From: Apodemus sylvaticus
Lineage: Eukaryota > Chordata > Mammalia > Rodentia > Muridae
DNA: 64,000 bases
NCBI RefSeq assembly: GCF_947179515.1
Contig: NC_067476.1
Coordinates: 52,857,383-52,921,382, forward strand
Direction: 5' to 3'
The position numbers were made by a program, and so were the translations under genes. Of the stretch, positions 10,456-22,058 are shown piece after piece. The notes under the pieces were generated by a model, which saw only the letters and a program-made list of their open reading frames with translations, had not been told where the DNA came from and did not search any database. The stretch's first letter is position 1. Each line of letters starts with the position of its first letter.

Positions 10456-12479
10456 GCTGGAGACCTCTCAGTGCTAGGAAAACACCTGAACAAGAGCAAC
10501 TGGTCACCCAGGAGCCACCCGCAGTGGGATGGGGAGAGCTTGGCTGTGTTGAAGGTTGAAGGCTTTGGTGTCACTCGCGGAGGCGGGTGGGGAACAGGGA
10601 CTGGCACTTGTGTCCTTTCATGTACTTTGCCAGGGATCATGAGCAACTTCTTTCCTCTAAGAGATTCTGAGTGATTATTTAAGGGACCCCGATTTCAAGG
10701 GTACCCAAATGATTTCTCACACAGGCTCCAAGAAGGTGGATTAGGTGGGGTCCTGGCAAAGGCAGGGAGCTAGAGGGATCCTAAGCTCTCTGGAGGGCTA
10801 GGAAGTAGGGAGAGAGTGGGCAGATGGACATAAGGCGTGAAGATGAAGACTCAGCAGGGGACGGACAGAGCAAACAAATACGCCTTTGAGTTAATTCTTA
10901 CAAACCCTTTGGCTGTGTCTGTATACTATAGGTTAGATGTCAGAAAAGCAACGTCTCTCCTTTTTCTTTTCTTTCTTCCCTAAATCATTTAGAAACAGGA
11001 ACAATTTTCTGTTCAAATGGTCGCTGTCCCCAAGTGGCTTAAAAACTCTCAGTGGGAAGGACAACAGCCCACTCAGAGGCAGAGTGGCCTCTGTCTGTGA
11101 GAAACGTCCACCCGCGGGCATCCTTTACCGGCTCACTTTATCACCGCTTTGCAATGTGGAGATGTAACATGGCTTGAAATCAACCTGTGTTTAGCTCTGC
11201 TTTGACAGCCCACCTGGCGACAGATTGGGCTGTTTTGTGGTCCTGTGGCTTTCCCCCTGGCCACACAATGCTACAGCAAGTAGAAGGAGCGGGTCAGATT
11301 TAATCAAAGGCTTTGATTGTACAAAGCTTCAAGCCTTGTTCCAACAGGGAAGCCTCTTCTGGGACAGAGGGAAGAAAGGGTTTGGTGCACAGCACACACT
11401 GGTTTAAAGCTCCACACAGACATTGATTCCTCTGAATCTGCAGGCAGCTACATCTACAGGCCACGGCTGCCACCGATGGCTCACCCTGGGATGGAAGGAA
11501 AATCAGGGGAAGGGTTTCTGCTTCCCTTCAGGGACCAGTGGTCCAGAGGTAGCCATGGGGCTGTTTGCAAGATCTCATTGCTCTGGTTAACCTCTAGAAG
11601 GGAGTGAATTAAGCAAGAACAAGTGGTATTTATTATTCCTTAGGGTTGGTACCAGGTGGACAGAGACATGGTATACCGGGTTCTGTTGTAAGATGAAAGC
11701 CACTGCAGAGGTAGCTGTGGACATATAGACATTTTTATCCTGACAGGCCGATAGCCACCCCTTCCTTCTTCTACTGAAAGCAGAGATGAACATACACTTT
11801 CTTCATTTATTCTCAGGGTAAAACAGGATGGCTTATGTAATGTCTCTAACACAAAGCATCAGTAGTCCAAAAAGCCTTTAACTGATTCATGATTCATAAC
11901 TTTCTAGTTAAAGTAGGGACAGCAAGGCCTATTGCACAGAGCAGTGACATTGTGACGTTCTCTCTGAAGCTTTCTCTGGTGGCCTTAGATCCCTCTCATG
12001 AGCTGCAGTGGGCATAACGTGGTTCTGCAGGCATATAGTCTGTGCATGTGTGAAGATTTTGTACTCTTGAACTCTGTTTGCATGTGTGTGTCCTAGCTAT
12101 ATAGTAATAGAAGCTGAATGAAGATTTAATTAACAATAATTTATGTTTATCTCAAAGATATTTACTCAAATATCTCATTTTATTCAAAATGTATGAAATT
12201 GGACAAAATGACACCTTTTAAAAAAAGGGGAGGGGGGAACAGTGTAGAATGCTTCAGCCTCAGGGGTTAGGGTTACTAGGTGTTTCCTCCTGGGTTTGCC
12301 GCTCCTCTGGCCATGCGTGAAGGGAAGGAAAATACTTCATGGTATTTCCATGTATTTAAACAAAAAATGTCCATTGGGGAGCTCTTTGGAAAATAAAGCA
12401 AGTAAAGAGGAAAAGGCAGAGGATTGCTTCTCAGGAGGGAAAGGTCACTAAACCACAATGTTAGTTCGTTCATCTTAGA
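10456..12479. other. Unique sequence without recognised genes
   Basis: Two kilobases with only short non-homologous frames. There is a TTTTTCTTTTCTTTCTTCCC tract near 10960. No transposon is evident, though very old copies could be missed by eye. Confidence 0.5.
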
Positions 12480-13018
12480 AGGCAGGACAGCCAGCAACCC
12501 GAACCACCAGCTCTGAAGACCACCAGCTCTGAGCACCAACAGCACCAAGGGCCGCGAGCTCCAAGGACCGCCAGCTCTGGCTGTGGGGGGAACACCAGCT
12601 CGGGGGGAGGGGTTAGGGGGATGCCAGCTCCTGGGACCGAAAGTTCCGGGATTTCCAGCTCCGGGCTGTGGGTTACACCCGGCGAGCCCTGGTTGCGCTA
12701 ACTGGCTTATCCACTATTCGACCGCTGATCTTCATGCGGTGCTGAGGTAGGGACCTCTCCTCTGGATGTTTTTTCCCCTCCACTACTCCATTAGGCAGAA
12801 GGCATTGTTGGCACCTGCAGGGTGTGGGGTGGCGGGGTCAGGACTGTGTGGTAGAGGTTATGGTTTGGGAGAGGCGCCAGGGATAATTGGGAGGCAACCA
12901 CACCGGGATGGAAGCAACTTCTCTGCCACCACCTTCCACGCCGAAGAAGATGCAGGAGAGAAAGATTGCAAGAGATTCGTCCTGCGAGAGTCAGAGCCTA
13001 ACAGGCTTTAATAATCCA
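12480..13018. other. CpG-dense block with a degenerate CCAGCTC array; possible LTR remnant
   Basis: More than twenty CpGs in about 540 bp, far above the surrounding sequence. The first 170 bp carries seven CAGCTC/GAGCTC cores at irregular ~20 bp spacing (from 12507 to about 12663). The second half ends CAGAGCCTAACAGGCTTTAATAATCC, which has an LTR-like 3' feel with an AATAAT variant signal. I do not recognise the family. A small CpG island or an unassigned ERV LTR are both possible. Confidence 0.4.
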
Positions 13019-13023
13019 GTTGA

Positions 13024-13087
13024 TGCAGTCCAGGGGTTTACACATGCTAGGTAAAGACTCGCAACTGAGCTACCCCCCCAGCTCCTA
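13024..13087 (-). mobile_element. ID-type SINE, antisense
   Basis: The minus strand reads AGGAGCTGGGGGGTAGCTCAG, then GTCTTTACCTAGCATGTGTAAACCCCTGGACTGC. This is the tRNA-Ala-derived ID core (A-box TAGCTCAG, anticodon-loop GCATG). Old, with no long A tail. Confidence 0.75.
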
Positions 13088-13370
13088 ACTCTGAAATTTA
13101 AAATCACATAGATCTATAAATTACTTACGGAACACTTGCTTCTCACAGGTATTTTGTCTAGATGCACAGAGCACAGAGTCACTTAAAATGTCTTTTCTCA
13201 ACTTGAGGAGATTGAAGTTTGTTGCTTTACAAATGTATACTTTCCCCCAATACATTTATACCACTAGAATGAAGTAAAAAGTTACAGTAACATGATTTTG
13301 AGTGTAAAACCTCAGCTTAGAGCTAATGCATATTTAGTGTACTATCATTGGGAACTACAGAGGAGAGAGA
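13085..13370. other. Unique AT-rich sequence
   Basis: Nothing recognised between the ID element and the MIR. Confidence 0.5.
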
Positions 13371-13560
13371 GCACAGTTGGGATTAAGCACCCAGCTGCTG
13401 AACTCCTTTCTCGGGCTCAGTAGCTGTGTGGCTTTGGGCAAGTTACTCAGCCTCTCTGTCTCTCTGTAAAAGGACTTATGCCAAAGGGATTGTTACACAG
13501 ATTATATAAATTCTCAGATATAATATGTGATTTACAGAGTTTGGTAAAGAGAACTCTAGA
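13371..13560 (+). mobile_element. MIR SINE
   Basis: Contains the MIR core TAGCTGTGTGGCTTTGGGCAAGTTACTCAGCCTCTCTGTC, quoted here only as the motif TGGGCAAGTTACT followed by CTCTCTG. It continues into GTAAAAGGACTTATG and GATTGTTACACAGATTATAT in the expected order. An ancient mammalian tRNA-derived element, with good preservation of the core. Confidence 0.85.
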
Positions 13561-13945
13561 TCTTTAGACTATTTTTGCATCTGTGTAACTCATAACAAAG
13601 CATAAAATTTTGAAAAAAAATGCCTTTTCTTTCTTGTATCTTAGGAAGCAGTTCCTAACTGTCCTCAGTGTCCACATCGCTGTGTGAACATCGCCATGAC
13701 CTCCGACACCCGTTAGGAGCTCAGAGACTAAGACAAAAAGAACTTCTTAATTGCTTTTTCCATTGATGCTGTATTCGGAACATCTTTTAAGTCTTTTTCC
13801 TTTGAAGCAGAGTTGGAGCTTAGTCAAAAAGAGATTTGAAACACAGATTTGAACATGCAGTTAGTACAAAAGCACTCAGCGGAAGGATAATGTGTACTCG
13901 AGTGTGGGCGTGGGCCTCTCAAGGGAGCATTCACCCTCTGGAGGA
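13561..13945. other. Unique sequence
   Basis: No gene or repeat recognised. Leads into the minisatellite. Confidence 0.5.
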
Positions 13946-14150
13946 GTGTGTGTGTGTGTGTCTAAATTCATGAATGCATTCACATCTGTGCACATGCTAT
14001 GGCTGCTGTGTGTGTGTGTGTGTATGTCTAAATTCATCAATGCACTCACAGCTGTGCACATGCTATGGTGTGTGTGTGTGTGTGTGTGAGTGCATCTAAA
14101 TTCATCAATGCACTCACAGCTGTGCATATGCTATGGTGTGTGTGTGTATG
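13946..14150. repeat. Hybrid minisatellite: ~42 bp unique block plus (TG)n, three units
   Basis: A block beginning TCTAAATTCATCAATGCACT and ending TGCACATGCTATGG occurs at 13961, 14027 and 14095 (periods 66 and 68 bp). Each copy is separated by (TG)7-10 with small differences in length. The second and third blocks are almost identical and the first has diverged. Reverse frames read as His-rich peptide repeats but are simple-repeat artefacts. Confidence 0.95.
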
Positions 14151-14169
14151 TAATGTTTGTATGTAGAAA

Positions 14170-14435
14170 CCAGAGGATGATGATGGTGGGTATCTTCCTC
14201 AGCAGTCACTCTCTATCTTATGTTCTGAAACATGGCTTCTAGTAAACTCACCAACTCCAGCAGACCAGCTTGCCAGTGAGCTCCAGGGATTTGTCTGACC
14301 CCACTTCCGCCCCACACCCTCACCCGAGTTGGGGTTACGGATGTGCACTGTTGTCTGGCTTGTACATGGGTTCCGGGCTCTGAACTTGGGTCCTCATGCT
14401 TGTATGGCGGGTGCCTTATCTAGTGAGTTACATTA
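14170..14435 (-). mobile_element. B4 (ID-B1 composite) SINE, antisense
   Basis: The minus strand starts with an ID/tRNA-like head (CACTAGATAAGGCACCCGCC, CAAGCATGAGGACCCAAGTTC), passes a short linker, and ends in a B1-like right half (AACCCCAACTCGGGTGAGG, CTCACTGGCAAGCTGG). This head-body order is diagnostic of B4. Confidence 0.75.
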
Positions 14436-16095
14436 ATCACATCTGTTAATGAAAGGTGAGAAAACACAGCCTTCTTCTTTCTGTAGCTGTCCCCTGGTGT
14501 GAACCCCTCCAGTACCGGGAGCGCCACGACTATTAAGGAGCATACGTGGACAAAATACTTTAAACATGGAGTATCGGATTTGGTTAAAAATAAGCCTTTC
14601 TGAATGATCTGAGTGGCAAGAGGGAGGCAGTTGATAAAGGACAAGGGAAATGCTAAATATGCATCGTGCCAAACAGTGAAAAATTAAAGACGGAAACTAA
14701 CATTAATTACGTTCCTGTAAGATGAATAGGCCGCTCACCGTTAATGAGAATGTACACCTTTGTCCAAGTTTCACATCTACCTGTGATGAATGTGCTAATG
14801 CGGATGAGATACATCACAGCAGCGTCTGAATTAACAGCACACTAATAGATTGACATATGAGTGTGAACGAAGCGTTTAATCACGGAATCCAGGCCACACC
14901 CAAGAGCAAAATTTTCATATTGCCTACATGGATTCTAAGCAAGTGCAGAAAACAAGAGTCTATTTTAAATACTATGTCCAGGGCGCTGTCCATATTGCAC
15001 AGGGTTTACTGTTTGCATGCCAAGTAAACCTAACTACGACGAATCAAAGGGAGTGCAGGGCATTGTGGCTAGGCTGTCAACTTCAGTTCCTGCCATGTGT
15101 GCTGCTGGTAGTGTGTCTTGGAAACAATATTTAATATAAGGGAGACAGAGCAGGAATGGGGCTTGTGTCGTGGAAGCGGTCTATGAAAGTTATACACATC
15201 CTTTGTAAATACCTGGTGGTGTTCCTACGGGGTGAGAACACTGTCTCATAAACAAGGCAGCACCTTGCTGCTTTGATGGATGCCGGATTCCTGATATACA
15301 AAGTAATATTATTTAAAGCTGCACTTAGGATGATTAAGTATTCTTGGAAGAGAGCAATTATGCATATATCACAACAATGGGGGATAACAAGCATATGTTT
15401 ATAATCTAGATCTATGCCATGGAAGAAAATATATGTGCTGTACAGTATTTCCAAGCAACCTTGAGAAATCCGTATATAAATCAGTGTAGTCCTTATACTT
15501 CATGAAAAAGTGGGAGCTAGAGCCATTTGATTATAGGATAATAAGGGCTTGAGGTCTTTTGAAGGCTGTGTGAGCCATCAATCATGCATTCACTCTCAGA
15601 GGCTCTAACAGGGGTCAGGTGATCTTGGACAGCTGTGTGGACACTGAGGACAACGACCCAATGTGCCCGTCGTGGAGAGACCAGCATGAGTGCTGAAGTG
15701 CTTAGCTACAGGCCCGGGGCAGATAGCACGGTGGGTAGAGACTACTAAGTGATAGTCACATGTGAGAGGACAAACATCACAAAGCAATAAAGAATTTTAT
15801 GACTGGGTCTGAAGACTTTATCAAAGACCTTACACTTTCGAGGCAAGTGGGATGGGCTCTGTGACTGAGCCACACCCCAATCCCTTGAAAAATTATGCAC
15901 TGAGAAAAATAACACATGTGTATAGTATAGAATAGTATAGAATGTATATGTATAAGATGCATGTGTATTTTCACATATGATGACACACATAGAATGGCCA
16001 AAATGAGCTAATTGACATTTGTACGACTTCATATTCATACTTTTGTGGTGAGAACCCTTAAAGTACTTAATCGCCATTCTCTCTTTTAGTGATTT
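14436..16095. other. Unique sequence including a candidate conserved block
   Basis: No gene recognised. A degenerate TATAGTATAGAATAGTATAG stutter sits near 15920-15940. The minus frames 15131-15454 and 15745-16077 carry no recognisable domain. Confidence 0.5.
14640..14925. promoter_or_regulatory. Candidate conserved noncoding element
   Basis: Repeat-free, with a cluster of TAAT cores (ACATTAATTACG, CGTTAATGAG, GAATTAACAGC, ACTAATAGATTG, GTTTAATCACGG) and seven or so retained CpGs. This is the typical appearance of deeply conserved developmental enhancers in gene-poor DNA. Inferred from composition only. Confidence 0.25.
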
Positions 16096-16099
16096 TCAA

Positions 16100-17165
16100 T
16101 AACAATAAATTATTAACTGTAGCCATCATGATACACACAATACAACTTAAACCTATCCAAATGAAATCTTGTATCATGTGACTTCCTGCCCCTTCCTGAG
16201 TCCTCTCTAGCTTTTGGAAACCACCATTCTACTCTGCATTTCTACAAGTTCAACATTTTCAGGTGCCACAGACAGGATCACGTGGCATAGGTTTTTTCCG
16301 TGCATGGTTTACCTAATTTAACCTAGTAATTTCCAGTTCTATCATGTTGTTGCAAGTGGAAAGATTTTTCTCTTGCCGTATTTTCATCAACTGATGGTTC
16401 TTTCTCGCTCCCATCCCTAGCTCCTGTGAGTAGTGCTGCAATAGAGAGCAAAGTAAGCGCTGGGGTCCTTGGATACGTTAGCTGCATTTGCTCTGGGTGT
16501 GGTCTCAGTAATAGGGGTACTGTTTCCTATGATAGTAAGCTTTACTTCTAGGGATCTTCCCTAGTGTTTCCCATGACTATTGACTAACATTCCCATGGAC
16601 AGAGTGCAGTTATTTTCCTTTCCTCAAGTCCTTTCCAGATTATCTTTCCTCCTTTGAACAACAACCATTTTTGCTCAAATGAGGTGATATTGTGATTTTT
16701 TGAGTTGCATTTCCTGATAACTAGTGATCTTGTGGTCTATGTGTATGCATAATGTGATGAGTGTTTATGTGTGTGTGTGTGTGTGTGCATGTGTGTGTAT
16801 GTATATATATATGTATGTATGTATATGTATGTATGTATGTATGTATGTATATGTTTGACATTTGTATGCCTTCTTTTGGAAAATGTCTATCTAGGCCTTT
16901 TTGCCCTGTTAAGGCTGGGTTATTATGATTTTGATCCTGAAGTCTGCAGTTCCTTACGTATTCCAAGCACCTCCCCGTGTCAAATGTATCACTTGCAAAT
17001 ATTTTCTCCCATTTTGTAAGTTTCTCTTCACTCTGCTGATTGTGTCTTTTGATCTCTAGAAGAAGCCTATTAGCTTGATAAAGTCTTGTCTACTTTAGCC
17101 TTTGCTACCTATACATTTGGAGTGCTATTAAAAAATATTCTGATCTAGATCAACACTGGGGGGAG
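16100..17165 (-). mobile_element. Ancient L1M fragment (ORF2 3' region), antisense
   Basis: The plus strand follows the antisense L1 ORF2 end in order: CACCATTCTACTCTGC, TTCTATCATGTTGTTGCAAG, AGTAGTGCTGCAATAGA, TCAAATGAGGTGATATTGTG, CATTTCCTGATAACTAGTGA, TTTGTATGCCTTCTTTTGG, TTGCAAATATTTTCTCCC, ending near TAGCCTTTGCTACC. It is heavily decayed and interrupted by a microsatellite at 16766-16852. No open ORF2 remains. Confidence 0.82.
16766..16852. repeat. (TG)n/(GTAT)n compound microsatellite inside the L1M
   Basis: TG repeats pass into GTATGTAT and ATATAT units over about 87 bp. It sits exactly within the L1M fragment, so it expanded after that insertion. Confidence 0.95.
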
Positions 17166-17820
17166 GGGAGGCTTTTCTAAAAGAAATCACCCAGCTCTTC
17201 TTTCTTGCCAACACACATATGCCCAAGGTGATGGAAAAATAGATATTCAAAGTCATTTCCTGAAAAATCTTGACCCATAGGAACATGACTGTTTTCTCGA
17301 AGCAGAATGTGGCCTGAGCCCTTTCTCTGCTGAGACAGAGCTCATGGTGTGGGATGAGGGGAGACTGGAGACTGTGATAAACAATCTACACCCGCTACTT
17401 CAATGATTATTCTATAGAAGCAGAGTTCAAGCAAAAGGCCAGATGGTTCAGGAAAGAGAACCCTGCTTTGCAAGACGAGCGTTTGAGGAGAACATGATGG
17501 GATCAGGGCACACGGGTGTGGTCATAGGAAAGCTTATAGCACAGAGAGCTGCGGGTGAAATGGCTTGCCCCTGATTACATCTATATTTCTCTATGAAATA
17601 TATGACAAGGATTTCAGTTGAGAGTTGGGTGGGAGGGGATGAGAGAGATTTGAGGACTGAGGAGAAAGCACATAATAGGCATCGTGGGAGCAGGCTAATG
17701 AATTTACAAGTGGAGTTGACATGTCAGAGAATGTTGAGTCTCACTGAAGATTCTTGGCCATAAATTTGAAGGAAATCCTGACAGGATGGTTGTATTATTT
17801 TTTCTCTAGCATCACTGAAT
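17166..17820. other. Unique sequence
   Basis: No gene recognised. Immediately precedes the first copy of the long direct repeat. Confidence 0.5.
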
Positions 17821-18030
17821 GGCTTCAGTAAAGGGATATGGTATGCAGCTAGTTGAGTTTAGTGTCTGGAGTCAGTGGGGGTTGGGTTGGAGCAGAGTAG
17901 GGAGTTGTTTTCCACCTATGGAAGATGATTAAATTCTGACTCATGTGTTTGTCAACAGTGCTCTTGGAGTTAACACTACTATATCACACTCCAAAAATGT
18001 GTTTACAAGGTATAACGTCTGTTAAATAGT
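17821..18030. repeat. Diverged ~200 bp direct repeat, copy 1
   Basis: Shares with 18958-19140, in the same order and orientation: TTCAGTAAAGGG, GGAGTTG-TTTCCA-CTATGGAAGATGAT, AAATTCTGA, CAACAGTG/CAGCAGTGG, GAGTTAAC, and CTGTATCA/CTATATCA with TTTACAAGGTATA/CTTACGAAGTATA. Identity is roughly 65-70% by eye. Probably two copies of one ancient transposon or an old segmental duplication. Confidence 0.75.
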
Positions 18031-18356
18031 CTTACCACAACAAAAGAAAGATATAGATATAGGTTCCACATAACACCAAACAGCATTAAGAGTTGGATGC
18101 AGGGCTCTGGGTAAATTCACAGCCAAATTCTGGTTATGTATACTAGAACTACAGGGAACAAAAAAATGAATGTCCAAATAAAGAGGTTAGGAAAGAATAA
18201 CAGAGAGCCCTGGATATCAGAAAAAGGAATCAGTTTTGATGAATAAACTTCATGAGTTAAGAAATAGATGAGATCGTGGATTTGACGACTCCAGGACATT
18301 GGGAACTTTGTTCTGAGGTAAAGAAGATGCTGAAATAGAACGTTATTATTTGTTTG
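18031..18356. other. Unique sequence between repeat copy 1 and the B3
   Basis: Nothing recognised. Confidence 0.45.
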
Positions 18357-18505
18357 GGGCCTGGAGAGATGACTTGGTGCTTAGGAGCTTGTATTGCTCC
18401 TATAGGGAACCAGAATTTGGTTTCTAGAATCCATGCTGGGCAGCTTAAAATCACCTATAACTTAGCTCCAGGGAACATGACATCCTCTCACATCTTAGAA
18501 AGCAA
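18357..18505 (+). mobile_element. B3/B2-type SINE, degenerate
   Basis: GGGCCTGGAGAGATGACTTGG, then AGGGAACCAGAATTTGG and TCACCTATAACTTAGCTCCAGGG, follow the B3 order with many substitutions. No clear A tail. Confidence 0.65.
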
Positions 18506-18957
18506 TGAAGCAACTAAGCAAATCAACATACCCCAAGTTCCACATCTTGCAAGTTTCTGCTTGTGCACTGGACCCTGACTGGGGAGTGGATGTCCTTCTG
18601 TATTAGGCTATAGCAACAAACCATCAAGATGGGTACTTGAGATGGTTCAAATTTTCTGCTTAATTTAAAGCTACTAATGATTTGATTACTGGTACGACAT
18701 AAGGCAGTAATAATATGTTATATGCAACATCAAAACAGTTGGCTTCCTCCTGTGTTCTCTTGGAAGGTCCTGCCTCAGCATGGATAAGTGTCTGGAGACT
18801 GAAGGAGTGTCTTGGTAGCTAGCATGTTGGAACACTGTGTTGCAAAGTTTTTTAGCTGCAGAGCTTAAGGAGAACCTCAGAATTGACAGTCACAGTCAAT
18901 GGTACATAATGAGTAAATTGAACCCAAAGCACTTGCTCACTTCCTGTGCACAGGAAG
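18506..18957. other. Unique sequence
   Basis: Nothing recognised. The plus frame 18837-19133 runs into repeat copy 2 and has no domain. Confidence 0.45.
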
Positions 18958-19140
18958 GGCATTCAGTAAAGGGGTACAATACACATCTAATTAGTGTTTA
19001 CACAAAGGGAGTATGGAGTTGGTTTCCAGCTATGGAAGATGATGAAATTCTGAAGGGTCTCCTGGTCAGCAGTGGTCTGAGAGTTAACGTTACTGTATCA
19101 TACTCTGAAAGCTTGCTTACGAAGTATATATAGCCCACCT
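18958..19140. repeat. Diverged ~200 bp direct repeat, copy 2
   Basis: Second copy of the block at 17821-18030, starting about 1.14 kb downstream in the same orientation. The flanks do not match, so the shared segment has definite edges near TTCAGTAAAGGG and AAGTATA. Confidence 0.75.
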
Positions 19141-19959
19141 CAAATAGAAAACAGTGTACTCAATATGAACAATGGCATTTAAGCAGTTTTGGCCTCTTGA
19201 TCCCATGCCACCTCTTCAGAGCAGTGGTCAGGCCCTCTCATTCTCACGAGGATGGCTGCTCATCAGCTGATGGGGGCAATGAGTGAGCGAGACCATTCCC
19301 AAGGTCAGGACTGGCTGTTGCTCACGCCTTGCCACCCACCCATCATTACCTTTAACCTCATAACTACAGGTGAAAAAGAGCTGTTTAACACCCAGTGTGC
19401 ATTCGGGAATTGGAGGTTTTCTTGGGAAACAATCTCCTATAGCAAATGCTTCCTGTGTAGCTCTGGGTTCTTCTCAGTGCTTTAGAGGCTCAACTGTCTC
19501 CCCATGTTCCATCCTTGGGGAGACTCCATGGATAGGTGTTCCATCTTCTTTATGGAAGCATTCCCCTTCCTTGGAACTTAATTCAAAGTATTTTAAATTT
19601 AAAAATGTGAACGTAATTTAAATTTATTTTTTATAAAAAATATTACTGTCAGGTGAGATCACACGATCAACAGTATCTCAAAATAATAACTGAGACATTA
19701 TTATCAACAAACTATCTGAAATTTATAAAGAGGAATTGTGGTTTTCCTAGGAGTGCACAGTAGGGGGAGAGAAGGCAGGGGGGATGAGAAGAAACGTGTG
19801 AAGATCTGAGAGCATCCAGAGTGGGCAGCAAGAATGGCAGAGACCTCAAGACAGGGAGCCCGAGGTTGAGTTAATGAACAGGCGAACAGGCCATCTCAAT
19901 GAAAGATGTGGTAAAAACAGGATGCTACTCGACACTGAGTTTTCAGAACTGTTTCTATC
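19141..19959. other. Unique sequence with an AT-rich patch
   Basis: AATTTAAATTTATTTTTTATAAAAAATATT near 19610-19640 (two abutting short AT runs) is the only notable feature. No gene recognised. Confidence 0.5.
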
Positions 19960-20560
19960 CTTCTCTGAGTCAGGCACAGTTGTATTAGGCACAGCAAATT
20001 CAGAAATTCACTGGACATAAAATAGCAGGGGGAAACAGCAAGAAACAAATATGCAATTAAGTGACGTCATGCATCAGATGCGATAAACACAAAGACAAGA
20101 AAAGCGGGTAAGGTGAGTAAGGAGAGTCACGGGAGGCTTACCGCAGTGGTTACAGGGAAGCCACCGGAGGCCTTGCCAGGAAGCTGATATTTGAACCAAG
20201 TCTGGGAGGGAAAGATGAGTAAACATAGGGTTATCTCGGGAAGTCCAGACAGACACGACAGATGTGACGTAGCTCAGTGGTCCAGGTGAAGTGACCCAGA
20301 GGACAGCTTCGGGAGAGAAGGCCTTGGAGATAATGGTGATGTTGAGGCAGGATCAGATCACGTGGCCTTATGGACCAGTCTGTGAAAGGTGTTGCTGGCC
20401 ACCATAAATAAGGATGTGCAAAGCAGCTGGAGATCTTGAAGATAAGGCTTTGTTGTAAATGGACCACCATGCCTATGGCATGCAGAAGAGACTGAAAGGG
20501 ACAGGGTGGAGGGATGGGGACAAAGACAGACAGAGGGGACCTACTGAGAAGTTCTCAGGC
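19960..20560 (+). mobile_element. Probable ancient mammalian interspersed repeat, family not named
   Basis: The order of motifs resembles an old repeat I have seen across mammals but cannot name with certainty: TGCGATAAACACAAAGACAAG, then GGGAGGCTTACC, AGGAAGCTGATATTTGAACC, then much later CACGTGGCCTTATGGACC and GGTGTTGCTGGCCACC. No open frame of note. Confidence 0.4.
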
Positions 20561-22058
20561 ATATTCAGGGAAATCTGCGGGAAAAGAGAAGTAAATCTTT
20601 TTAAGAACATAAAGACATGGCCAGAGCATTCCAGAATTCGGTTTCAATGGCTAAGTTGGCAGAGCTATCAAGGACTTAACTTCATCCCTGCTCAAGCAAG
20701 GGGCACCACGTGCTGACTTAGCACACACAGATAGGAGGCCAGAGTGGCTGCTTTTCCAATTCTTCATGCTTACACTAATCATCAGGTTCTACTTCCTGTG
20801 GTTTTAGGGCAATGTCACTGAGAAAGAGCCCAGGTATCCTTGTACTTAACATGAGGGCCCCCTCCAGCCAGCTTGGACACCGGACCTTGTTTGGATTCTT
20901 TATCTTAGGTGCCATGTGACCTTAACCAAGCCACCCCCTCTACCTCTCCAGACCTTTACAGCCTGCCTCTCTAGTCTTCTTGCTGGAAATCCTTTGCATT
21001 TCTAATAGTCCTTTGCACTTCGAATATGGTATGTCTCCAACTTCTTGAATCTGTTGTAAATGGGAAGCAAAATCAGCAGCCTGTGGAGGTAGCCCAGATG
21101 TTTGATTTAGAACGGAAATCATTGCTTACTCTATTGGTTTGTTTTTGTTGTTGTTTTGGAAACTTGACTAAATGACATGACTTCGTCTTCATAACAGTAG
21201 TACAAAACAAGTAATAGGACGGAGATAGAGGTGCTTCCACAATTCTTTCTGGTGCAGTTAATTGGTGTAGCATCACTGACAGTTGACAGAATTGACAGTC
21301 TGTCAGTAAGTAGTAAGTGGCTGATTTTTTTTTTTTTCTATCCGAGGGTATCTGTTGAGGGATGGGATTCTTTTGGATTCAATAGGAAGTGCAGACGAAG
21401 TAGAATAACATAATATCTGACAGCACCGTGATCTCAATCAATCTAATGCATCAAATTAAGCACGGGAAAGCAATGAGATAATTTAGCATAAAATCCCACT
21501 GATGAACACAAAGGCAAAATAAGATCAGAGAAGACAGAAAGATCTCAATCAAAAAGAAAACTCACGGACTAGACTCATCCGTAAGAGTAGGAATGTTGAT
21601 CGAGAGTTTATTTGTTGCTCACGAGTAAAGGAGAGGAAGGAGACCCTAGCATTAGCTGTCTGCTCTTCTGGCTATTTAGATTGTTAGTTTGTTAAGCCTG
21701 TGAAGGAGGTACTGGGGCACACCCTTCTGTAGAGAGAATAGCTGGTGCTCTAAAGGATTCCGTTGCTTGTTTAAGGCCAGCCAATCAGCCAAGATTTAGA
21801 ACTTGATGAATGAAGGCCAGTGATTTTCAAACCATCCCCTGTACTCCTCACTGTTTATTATTCATTAGGTATGTGGCAGGGGCTGAGCCTGGATGAGTGT
21901 TGTCCTGGTGGCCTTCAGCATCAAACATGCGTTTTAAACATCAGATGAGCTATATATATAAAGGGCTATACTATCTTGAGCTGGCTTAACTTTAGAACCT
22001 AAGAATGAACTTTAGAGGCTTGCTGTGACCGACTATGGGGGTTCTTCAAGGAGTTTTA
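20561..22058. other. Unique sequence
   Basis: No gene recognised. A 13-T run lies at about 21327-21339. The plus frame 20459-20716 and nearby frames have no domain. Confidence 0.5.

Noticed and set aside
13876..14127. His/Thr- and Cys/Val-rich repeat peptides on both strands
   Set aside because: Translation artefacts of the TG-containing minisatellite.
13946..14150. Considered as a CRISPR array because of regularly spaced repeats
   Set aside because: Only three units, with microsatellite spacers rather than unique spacers, in a eukaryotic repeat landscape with no cas genes.
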